From: Sipunculus nudus
Lineage: Eukaryota > Annelida > Sipuncula > Golfingiida > Sipunculidae
Length of the DNA stretch: 64,000 nt
Direction: 5' to 3'
NCBI GenBank assembly: GCA_026874595.1
Contig: CM049306.1
Coordinates: forward strand, 83,048,142 to 83,112,141
The stretch's first letter is position 1. Every line of letters begins with the position of its first letter. A program made the translations under genes and the position numbers. Shown in pieces: positions 50,294 to 58,675 of this stretch. The notes under the pieces were generated by a model that had not been told where the DNA came from, did not search any database, and saw only the letters and a list, made by a program, of their open reading frames with translations.

Positions 50294-51191
50294 TCATTTA
50301 ATGTTTATATTGCAAATATTCATAAATGTCTTTTTTATTTTCCCTTGTGTTAAACTGTATTAGTGTAAATAATAATTCTTTTGTATCAGTTACATTAAGT
50401 TACATCAGATACATTCAGGGATTAATCACTTAATGCATGTTTACAAAGAACATCTTTATTTCCTTTTGTATAGTTCTTTGATTTGAACTGTAAACTGTTT
50501 GTATTATTAGAAATAAATCAAATATAAAATAAAATAAATAAATAAATACAAAATCATAGTTTTATAGAGTCACAGACATATATCATCATATTATATTATT
50601 ATAGGACTGTTAATCCAGTGTTCACTGAAACAGGAGTTAAACGTGTTATGGAGGACATCTTTCTTTCTTTTTGTGCAGTTCAGTTTGGCTCCTTGATTTC
50701 ATTTGCAAACTATTTGCTTTATGAGAAATATATTGACTACAAATACAAAATGAGAGTTTCATTCAGTGCAGAGACTTCTGTGCAGCAGGTTGCATCTGTT
50801 GTTGACACAGTGTTCACTTTTTCTTTTAACAGAGTCCATCCGTCAGGAACAGGGAAAGGTTTTAGTCCATTGCCAGGCCGGGATCAGCCGATCGGCCACC
50901 GTTTGCATCGCATACCTCATGTATCAAAACCACCTGGGTTTAGAGGATGCCTTTGACATGCTCAAAGCACACCGGAGATCCATAAACCCTAACCTGAACT
51001 TCATGCAGCAGCTCAAAATGTATGAGGCCCAACTAGGATTATTAACCAAAGATGCTCAAGAGGAGAATCTATGCAACACTGTCCCTGACCTAACAGACAT
51101 TTTGATGCACTCCCCGACAACCCAACTACAAGAGGTGCCTGTCAGCGTGGCAGACACTTGCACGTTTTTTACCACAGAGGATACATTCTAG
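40649..51191 (+). CDS. DUSP1/4-like: Class I (nuclear, inducible) MAP-kinase phosphatase, four coding exons
   Basis: Joining 40649-41033, 48345-48484, 49244-49460 and 50833-51191 gives 1,101 nt, encoding 366 residues plus stop, with no frame break. The product should dephosphorylate the Thr and Tyr of the activation loop of ERK, p38 or JNK in the nucleus. Residues 16-20 (LHHLL) form an LXXLL motif where DUSP1 has its nuclear-targeting LXXLL. Residues 13-135 are a rhodanese/CH2 domain (LLVDCRPPLAF) with the basic docking motif KRRSK at 57-61. Residues 129-142 carry the family's GGY...FPHLC stretch. Residues 178-315 are the phosphatase domain: YIGDAEHA, LGITAILNVS, general acid D230 in IPVSD, catalytic C261 and R267 in HCQAGISRS, then AYLM at 274-277. 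Length and spacing match human DUSP1 (367 aa; D227, C258, R264) with a constant offset of three. Four coding exons is also the usual class I MKP layout. The tail has one Ser-Pro (S341) but no FXFP docking motif. Which vertebrate paralogue is closest cannot be settled here. Confidence 0.95.
42050..42440 (+). repeat. 130-bp-unit repeat family, copy in intron 1
   Basis: Units share TTAATGAGGTCAGAGGT and TCTCACCT.A.TT. The end GCACCATTTGCGGTGCTCTTGTT has a short hairpin (GCACC/GGTGC) then CTCTTGTT, echoing the right end of the hairpin-ended elements. A second copy, inverted, is at about 62450-62935. Confidence 0.5.
42664..42833 (+). repeat. 28-bp minisatellite in intron 1
   Basis: Five clear units of 28 bp start at 42694 (GGGCYAGTTGGGAATTCTTG then TTCTTCCA), with a diverged unit before them. 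Confidence 0.75.
43590..43740 (+). repeat. Two-copy tandem repeat of about 80 bp in intron 1
   Basis: GTATACAAG...TTTCTTTCAGT.TATCA.TGCA is repeated, each unit ending in AAACCCT.../TTTAACCCT... next to the piggyBac-like MITE. Confidence 0.5.
43747..43979. mobile_element. piggyBac-like MITE candidate (233 bp)
   Basis: The left end CCCTTTACTTT follows TTAA (43743-43746). The right end AGTAAAGGG is followed by TTGA, one base off TTAA. Only about 9-11 bp of the inverted ends match. Similar TTTAACCCT starts at about 43645 and 43720 hint at related end fragments. Confidence 0.45.
46180..46690 (+). repeat. 58-bp minisatellite in intron 1, eight to nine copies
   Basis: The unit starts TTACATAACTGAGAGAACAA and continues CTGCAGTGTCTGTTACAGAG and GCATCTATATAAAAGAAA. 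Copies drift more towards the 3' end. The open frame on the minus strand at 46188-46442 is a by-product. Confidence 0.8.
47428..47713 (-). mobile_element. Harbinger-type MITE, copy 2, internally deleted, in intron 1
   Basis: This is the reverse complement of the 51669-52002 copy. TTA flanks both sides (47425-47427, 47714-47716). The left end keeps only GGCCAA and then jumps to the internal TTTTTATTTTGAATTTCAATAG sequence, so about 65 bp including most of one terminal repeat is lost. The other end keeps GTGCCTGAGAACC. Confidence 0.7.
48345..48484 (+). CDS. DUSP1/4-like: MKP gene, coding exon 2 (end of CH2 domain and linker)
   Basis: This 140-nt exon encodes residues 129-175. The acceptor is tttgctgcag|GAGG and the donor is CAG|gtaagg. 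The codon split across intron 1 becomes Gly, restoring the family's GGY motif (GGYNTLQTYFPHLC). The rest is an acidic, low-conservation linker (GEEDFWSFDSEAD), as is usual between the two domains. It is too short to stand out by ORF length and was found by walking the family motif across the intron. Intron 1 is phase 1 and intron 2 is phase 0. Confidence 0.92.
48485..49243 (+). other. DUSP1/4-like: Intron 2 of the MKP gene (phase 0)
   Basis: The intron is 759 nt, from GTAAGG to TTTACAG. About half of it is a decayed copy of the hairpin-ended element family, listed separately. Confidence 0.85.
48754..49175 (+). mobile_element. Decayed hairpin-ended element in intron 2
   Basis: The start, AGCCCAGTTGATTTTTAATC..., is a mutated version of the A-type left end. 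The middle keeps phrases such as ACCATCAGACCTAGAAAG and ATCAGGTCATGCTGACCCATATT. The end, AGCTGAGTGTCATGACCCAT, matches the right end. It is much older than A1-A3 by eye. Confidence 0.5.
49244..49460 (+). CDS. DUSP1/4-like: MKP gene, coding exon 3 (first half of phosphatase domain)
   Basis: This 217-nt exon encodes residues 176-247 plus one base. The acceptor is tatttacag|CAAG and the donor is ATTG|gtaagt. It starts QDPQYVLPWLYIGDAEHA, the classic start of a DSP domain, and continues LDALGITAILNVS. It then carries IPVSDS with the general acid D230, and WFPETNQFI, which leads into the helix before the P-loop. The following intron is phase 1. Confidence 0.95.
49461..50832 (+). other. DUSP1/4-like: Intron 3 of the MKP gene (phase 1)
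   Basis: The intron is 1,372 nt, from GTAAGT to TTTTAACAG. It is AT-rich with a (TA)n tract at about 50256-50291 and a short AAAT-rich run near 50520-50548. No element boundaries were recognised. Confidence 0.85.
50833..51191 (+). CDS. DUSP1/4-like: MKP gene, coding exon 4 (catalytic P-loop and C-terminal tail)
   Basis: This exon encodes residues 248-366 and the TAG stop. The acceptor is cttttaacag|AGTCC; the split codon reads Glu, giving FIESIRQEQGKVLVHC, as the family requires. It carries HCQAGISRS (C261, R267), AYLM and the RRSINPNLNFMQQL helix. A Ser/Thr-rich tail of about 50 residues follows, with one Ser-Pro. The reading frame is open upstream of the acceptor by chance, so an ORF call here would over-extend the exon to 50766. 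Confidence 0.95.
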
Positions 51192-51243
51192 CATACAGTT
51201 TTTCCTGGTCATCATATTCAGCACCACTTCTCCTTATTTAAAT

Positions 51244-51252
51244 ATTTATTTA
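51244..51252 (+). promoter_or_regulatory. Possible AU-rich mRNA instability element
   Basis: Two overlapping ATTTA pentamers (ATTTATTTA) lie about 50 nt after the stop codon. Class I MKP mRNAs are short-lived and in vertebrates carry such elements. In AT-rich DNA this motif is common by chance, so the weight comes only from its position. Confidence 0.35.
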
Positions 51253-51668
51253 CACAGTTGTACTTTTTTTATTAGATTTTATGTAACAAATGCCATTTTT
51301 ATACATCATTTGCATTTGAGCTTTAGTAATGACCCTCTATCTGGCTGTCTCTACGTGGGATGAACCCTGTAATTGCTTAGGCTGAACATCTGAATTCACT
51401 AGATCTCCTTCCATATCTGAACTTAGGCCAATTTGACCCTTTGCAGAAAATACATTCGAAATTAACTCTGTCACAGTTGAACTCTGAGAAAAAAAAGTAT
51501 GCAGTCAGTGCTGCAACTACGGCATGAGACCTTGACATTGACATAAACATACTCAAACAATATATATATTAAAATCTAACTGTTCATGAGATTAAGGAAC
51601 AGACTATAGACAAGACTAAACTACAAAGTCACTTGTGAAAGTGAATGGCTTCATTTATACACCACTTA

Positions 51669-52002
51669 GGCCAAATAAAAAAAAGGTATGGTTCTCAGGC
51701 ACTTTTTTTCAGAAATCAATGCGGGCGGGCGATTTTTTATTTTTATTTTTTTGTATGTTTCGATCAAAATGTCAAATGATTAAGGAAAAGCATAATAATA
51801 ACAGATTTATTTTGCTAAACAAGCAAAAACACTAGAAAACAAAGGAATTTGTATGGTTTTATATTCTTGAAAGAAATTTCCGAGCGGCTGCAGCTCAAAA
51901 TTGGTAAGTTTCTATTGAAAATCAAAATAAAAATTTTTGATGTGGGGGTTTAAAATTGATGCGGGCGGTGCCTGAGAACCATACCTTTTATTGTTTTTGG
52001 CC
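51669..52002 (+). mobile_element. Harbinger-type MITE, copy 3 (334 bp), just downstream of the MKP stop
   Basis: The ends are GGCCAAATAAA...GTTCTCAGGCAC and their inverse, flanked by TTA (51666-51668, 52003-52005). It is the longest of the three copies and 477 bp after the stop codon, so it may be transcribed as part of the 3' UTR and could fold into a hairpin there. Confidence 0.8.
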
Positions 52003-53954
52003 TTACAATTCAATCTTTTGTCAAAGATAAAGATTCCATTTCTAAAATCATCAGCTATTTTAAAAAGAAGCCATTTCCTTTTAAGATACTGCCTGATTCT
52101 TCATTGTGTCAGTTCTTTTAAAATCTTCAGTATTTCCAGTATTAATCATTAATTAATGTAACCCAGTATTATGTCTGTATTATAGAAATCTTCATAATGG
52201 TATTCAGAATTTATACTCAGGAATTTACCAATACATAATATCATGACATTGGTTTGACTGCAGGCAGTAATGTAGTGATAAAGCTGTTCATTTGCCTATC
52301 AACATTCAGCAAACACTTACTGTAGTTCAACATACAGAAAAAGTGGCCTAACTTCAGAAAAAATTGGAATTCAGGGTTCAGTTTGGTCCAAGTTTACCTA
52401 TATTAAAACTTAATTACAGCACATACATGTGCCAATTCAGTTAAATTGATATTAGAAAATGATAAGTGAACTGTTTATATGTAAAGATTATGTGTTATTA
52501 TCACTGAGGCCAGATAAGATTGGATAGTGTATATTATTTTTGTGTTAATATTATATTTAACAGACCAGAATTCCTTATAAGGGAAACTACTGAGGGTCAT
52601 GTGCCATGGGCCACCTTTTATTTTACCTGTAAGAAGTACATAGGAACCCATGGTGCTTATAGTTGGGTTAAGTTTACATTGACACTTAACCAGATATGTA
52701 TGATATAGAGTCACAGATACACTCCATACACAGTGGTCTTGCTACATTTGAGGACTCCCTCTACTGAACCACTGCTTGCTGGGTATCAGCAACTGTGAAG
52801 ACTTGGTACATTGCCAGTAATTGAAGTAGGTTAATATTCTAGCACAGACCCATGATACCCAGCTGTCATCGGTCAGAACAATCTTGGCCCCTTGCCAACT
52901 ACCAAGTTATACCAAGCATACAGTGCTGTAATGGTAAGCAGTGGTTATGTGAAAGGAAGTTTTGAACGGATGTTGCATGACCACTATGGAAGAAGTGTAA
53001 GTCAAAGAGAGACTTTGTATGTAAGGATTAGTTTGTGCAGCATCAGTGTAAAAGAGCAATATTTATAGACTTTGTACACAAGACTTTTTAATTTATTTTA
53101 CCCACTGTGGTGGTTTCACTGTCACTTGTAACTTTGCACATATGTATATTTGTATCATTTATACTTTAAACTCATTTTGCATTCATTTTCTGTTATAAAA
53201 CTGGCAAGTTTTGTAACCCATCATAGCTACACACATTTTATTTAAAGGACTACAAGAAACAGACAGTATGTCACTGTGAATTAGCTTGTGAAGGTTTATA
53301 GATTGCTGTTATCTACATGAGATCTTTGAAGAAGGATAAATTATCTCTATAGCAATCCTGTGTTGTATTTACTGGCAGAAACTAAATTTTTTTTCAAACT
53401 GAAAAGGCATATTAGAAACTAAAATTTTCCTTTTCCATGTGTCTCTCTTTCATTCAAATTATTCTAAGATTTCTCCTAACTCTAGTATTTTGATAAAATA
53501 AAAAGAAAAATATCAGCTTGAAATGTACATAAGCCTTGGGCAGTTAATTGGTCCCATTTCTAATACCTATAGATACAATATTTTACTTATATAAGAAATT
53601 AGGTTACATTGACCACAATTATGTCAACTGTCAATCATGTGTAGATGCAAATGCAGGGATTGTTAAACCGGCCCCATCACATAAATATTGATACAGAAAT
53701 TCAGTTTCTATTTGCAATTAAGCTAGGTCACCATGTTTGTAGTTTTACATATCTTATTGAAGACTTATTTTAACATATTCATATATATCATTCTCATTTG
53801 ACTCTGTAAAATCCATATTGAATGATCTTCTGTTCACAATGAAAAAAAAATATCTGATTGTTCATATATTCAAATTAGCCAAATCAAGCCCTTTGTGCTT
53901 TGTTTCAGTGTCATGTAATCTTTGTTTTTCCAAAAACATGGGTTAGCACAGAAT

Positions 53955-53990
53955 AGAGCTGAGCTTCATGGTCCATGGGTCACTTGTTTT
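53955..53990 (+). mobile_element. Solitary right end of a hairpin-ended element
   Basis: The sequence GAGCTGAGCTTCATGGTCCATGGGTCACTTGTTTT matches the A-type right end (split here: GAGCTGAGCTTCATG, then GTCCATGGGTCACTTGTTTT). No left end or 337-bp core was recognised in the preceding 2 kb, so this is a truncated or diverged copy. Confidence 0.5.
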
Positions 53991-56500
53991 GTTGTATACT
54001 GAGTATTGTTAATCACTGGGATTTTCAATGTTGAATGTACATTCTTTTTAAAGCAAGAACCAATTAATCTAGAGTCCTTTTTTGGCTGTAACTCAAAAGC
54101 TGGGAAGATCTGAAACATATAGTGACAACAACAAAAAAACAATATTGTACCATTTAAGAGTAATTCAATTTGTTCTTCAGATGAGTGTTATATATGTATT
54201 TGCATTCTTTGAATTATATTGTTCAGTATAACTTTATTTATAAAGTGTCACATTTTGTAATTCAGTGTCAGTTGATCACCTTATAGAATTTATTTAATTA
54301 AGAATAATATGTTATAAGTTATATGGTAATTTAGTATCAAGTTCTGACTGCATAATGTAATCACTGTTGCTCAATTGATCATATAACTAAATGATAAGTT
54401 AGTCCAAATTTATATGTTTGTATGTTACTATCTATAAGACATGTAGATGCTTTAGATATATGGGCTGTTTGGCAGAGTGACAACAATTTAACATATCATG
54501 GCCACGATGGATGATGACTTTTACAGTTACAGTGCTAGGTTGAGAGTTTGGATTTTTTTAAGACAGCCTGGAAAAATATTAAATTTTCAGGAAATTTATT
54601 TGCTCTAAGACTCAAAATTGTTGGCCTTATTAAAGATACAGGCTAAAGTTGATATATATCTTTGAAATAATGGATGCAGCAGATTTAAAGGTTCAGTTGG
54701 ATGTACATTTATTTAAAACTTTCACAAACACAGCGTTATGTTTTACCTCATTCATTTGGGATAAAACATTAACCATTGATCATATTAATTAAGTGGTTTA
54801 ATTCCCAAGGTGTCACTGTAGTTTTTATTGAGCACACTAATCTCTTTAGTCAAGTTTTCAAACAAAATATTATCTCATTGTGATCTCATGGTATTTTACC
54901 TTATTTACTGAAACTGTTTTAAGCTGTGGTTCAATAGATTATAATGTAAGTTGGTAAGACAGTTTTATGAACAACTGTGACAGGTATTTAGTAACATGTT
55001 TAATTTTTTAAAAATGTCTTGCCATTTTAAACTAGGAATATGTCTAATATTTCTTTGATGGAGATTTGCTGTCTAGGGGACATTAAGACGAAAGTGATCC
55101 AGGATTCTGAATATATCCATGCTAGTGGGAAGCTGTGACTTCAACGATGATGTGGAAGATTTTTATGATGGAATAAAAAAAGGGATAAAATTTTAACATG
55201 ATCATTTGCAGTACAAAATATATATTCCAAATGTCAAATTTCTACTATTTTTTAAATATATTAAAAATTCTGGTACCTAAATTTAAATTTCGGAAAAACA
55301 AATTTTCAGAAAAAAGAGACACAGTAATTCGAGGTTCTACTCTATGTCTATTCAGGCTCATTTAATTAATCATAAATGGTCACATTCCTTCCTGTGATAA
55401 CAGGTGCATTGTAGTAGCTAACTTATTAAATTTGAAAGAAATATCATGAAAAAAGATTAGGTGGGCAGGGGCCTTGGAACATTGTAGCTGTTTGAATTAG
55501 TTAAAGACTGCAAAAGTTGTGCATAGACAGCAGCAGTAGTAACTGAAGGACCCAGCAAGTTTTGTTTTAGTTATTTTAAACAAGCAAGTATATTAAAAAT
55601 ACATGAGAGCAGGAGATAGAAAACCAGGAACTGTACATGCTGGTTGACTTTACTGTAATAGGACCACTTAACCATATCATGTGTGTATAGAGAACTTAAT
55701 TTCAGGGGACCAGTGTACATTGTGACAGATCTGTATACATGACACATGTCACATATATATAAACCACCAAAGATAATCATTACAGGTTATTTTTCACCAT
55801 GTTGTAACTTGTTTGACACTGTCACAGTCATCTGATGTTTATATCATAGTAAATAAATAGTTGTCAATCAGCTTTTCAGTATTTTAGTTTTTCATTATAT
55901 TAGTTTGTTAAATCTACTAGCTTATTGTACCCGTACCTGCTCGTTATTAGTCCCCAATCCCCCCCCCCCCCCATAGGAAGGAGGACTGCTAAAATGGTCT
56001 GCATCGCTTTCCTTCAGAAAAGTCTGTAAATGAGAACACTTTAGCCTTCCAATTATATGCAAGGATTCCTTGGAGCAAGGAGAATTTAATGAATAACAAA
56101 TCGAAGGAAATTATTTTTCAGACTGATGTTTTCACCGAAGTTGGTGATCATGGAATTTTCTGATTTCACATGTTTCCATTTATAGTGCAAAATCTTTTAC
56201 CGTTTATCTTATGAACCACTTCACCAATCATTACAAAATTTTTTTAGGCATATTGATCACATGACTGGCTTGTATTTAAACCTGCAGGTGGTGCTTCCTC
56301 TGTTTAACAATTTTTTGCAAAAAAGGTTACAGCCATATATCTTGGCCACAACCATGACATGTATCTATTTGTTTAAATCTGTCAAGTTTACAAATTGCAT
56401 CCCCCATTGCTCCCAGTCAAAACATGGTCATCTGGATAATTAAAAAGATGATCATGCATTTTCTTTTTTAATTTAGTTTGTATATTGCAAGGTTTTTTTT
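53991..56500. other. Non-coding stretch downstream of the MKP gene
   Basis: AT-rich, with a C-run at about 55960-55973. No gene or element boundary was recognised. Confidence 0.5.
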
Positions 56501-58055
56501 AGCTCAGCTGACTGTAAGTCATCTGAGCTATAGCGATCACCCTTTGTCCGTTGTCTGTCTTTCCGTCCGTCTGTCCGTCCGTTAACCTGGCACAAATCTT
56601 AACCACTGGACCTAGAAACTTGTAACCTGACATTCTGAGAGGTCCATGAAAAATCTCCTTGGAAACCAGAAATGAGGTCTCTGTTACCCATATCCTTCAA
56701 GCTATGGGCCCCAAAGTACCCCCCAGAATGGTCAAAAATTTCATACAAAAACTTCAATATCTCATTAACTACATCACTGATGGTCATGATTTTTGGCATA
56801 CATATTAATCATGTGATGTTCCATCAGTTCCTTCAGACTGGTGGCCCCACCTGTATTTTTCGATTTTTTACGAATTTTTTTCTCTATTTTTGAGACCTTT
56901 AAAAATGTGAACATCTGTTAACAAGGCACAAATTGTAAAGACTGGACCTAGAATCTTCATTCTTTACACACTGAGAGACCTATGAAAAGTCTCCATCGAA
57001 ACCAGAAATTAGGTCTCTGTTTCCCATATCCTTTGAGCTATGGAGCCCCAAGGTACCCCCCCAGAATAGTCAAAAATTTCATACAAAAACTTCAATATCT
57101 CATTAACTACTTCACTGATGGTCATGATTTTTGGTATACATATTGATCATGAGATGTTTCATCAGTTTCTGCAGACTGGTTGTGCCACCTGTATTTTTCG
57201 ATTTTTACGAATTGTTTTCTTTATTTTTGAGAACTTTAAAAATGTGAACATCTGTTAAAAGGGCACAAATTGTAAAGACTGGACCTAGAATCTTCATTCT
57301 TGACAGAGTGAGAGACCTATTAAAGGCTCCATGGAAACCGGAAATTAGGTCTCTGTTACCCATATCCTTTAAGCTGTGTGGCTCCAAAATACCCCCCAGA
57401 ATAATGAAATTTTGATACAAAAACTGCAGTATCTCAATAACTACAACACTGATGGTCATGATGTTTCGCATACATATTGATCATGAGGTGTTCCATCAGT
57501 TTCTGCAGACTGGATGTGCCACCTCTATTTTTTTCAAACTTTTACAATTTTTTTTCTCTATTTTTGAGACCTTTTAAGATGTGGTTATCAGTCAACAGGG
57601 TACAAATAGTAACAACTGGACCTAGAATCTTCATTCTTGTCATGCAAGGAGGCCCATGAAAAGTGTCTGTGGAAACCTGAAATTAGGTCTCTGTTTCCCA
57701 TTTCCTTCAAGCTATAGGACTCCGAAGTATCCCTCAGAATAATGGAAAATTTGATACAAAAGCTGAAGTATCTGAACAACTAATGCAGAGATCACTAAGA
57801 TTATTTGCATGTATATTGGCCATTAAGTGTTTTTATTAGTTTCTGCAGACTGGTGGAGCCACCTGTATTTTTTTTAAGTTTACGCATTTTTTCTCTATTT
57901 TTGAAATATATATAAATGCAGACACAATCTTGGCCTTTTGGTTAATCTGTTTGATGCTTCAGTTGAATAGGTATATACTACCATTCAGATGATAAAATTT
58001 CCTTTTGCGAATCTCTTCCCAGTCAGCTGAGCGTCATGAACCATGGGTCACTTGT
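56501..58055 (+). mobile_element. Hairpin-ended GTCC element A2 with four 337-bp core units
   Basis: The left hairpin is at 56501 after a run of eight T, followed by TCCGTCCGTCTGTCC. Core landmarks CCTAGAA at 56611, 56947, 57284 and 57621 give a steady period of 336-337 bp. The right end is GTCAGCTGAGC at about 58023, CCATGGGTCA, then CTTGTTTT. It has no coding potential beyond chance frames in the repeated core. It is the cleanest uninterrupted A-type copy in the window. Confidence 0.75.
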
Positions 58056-58675
58056 TTTTTTTAGAAATGGATTCTTGCCAAGGTTTCAGAAAATTTGGGT
58101 ATCACTGATGCAACACATTTGTTGTTAAACATATGGCAGGGGACTATTTGTGCCTCTAGCCCCTTGTTTTGAACTTAGAGACAAGTTAGTTTCATCCCAA
58201 ATACGAAAGTGAAAACAAGCATATTAACTATTTTAATATTAACAGATAAAAAACCAACATCCACGACAGCTGAACATTTTGTTTGCCAGACCATGGGGAT
58301 AAAATGTCTGAAAATAATTGTAAATAAATAAGTAATAGATAAGACAAAGGTTTATTTTAAACCCTCCTTCCCAGGTTTTATTAAAAGAATCAAATTGTTT
58401 TTGTTAATGCTCTAGGAACAACTTATTATGTCTTCAATAAAGTAAAGATATAAAAAATGCCATTGAAAATTAGATTATCTTTACTTGACTGTCAACAATT
58501 GGGTAACCTCATCTAGAACTGTTGGTTCTCTTCTTGTACTGCTTTCTGTGGAACAAATTATCCATATCCATATCCATACCGGTTTTAGGATCTAGTGCCT
58601 TGACTCGACAAACTGCTCAATGTCTTGATGTGCACAATCATAGTTGTTGACAGATTGCACTGTCATGGCCCCTTG
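58056..58675. other. Spacer between inverted elements A2 and A3
   Basis: Unique AT-rich DNA of about 620 bp. Nothing recognised. Confidence 0.5.

Larger units (their letters stand above)
51192..53510 (+). other. DUSP1/4-like: Probable 3' UTR and immediate downstream region
   Basis: This follows the stop codon. It has scattered ATTTA pentamers, a Harbinger-type MITE at 51669-52002, and an AATAAA at 53497-53502 that could serve as a poly(A) signal. Other AATAAA hexamers occur, so the 3' end is unknown and the interval is only a working estimate. Confidence 0.35.

Noticed and set aside
50618-50956. 112-codon frame overlapping exon 4
   Set aside because: It is in a different frame from the catalytic HCQAGISRS sequence and mostly lies in intron 3.
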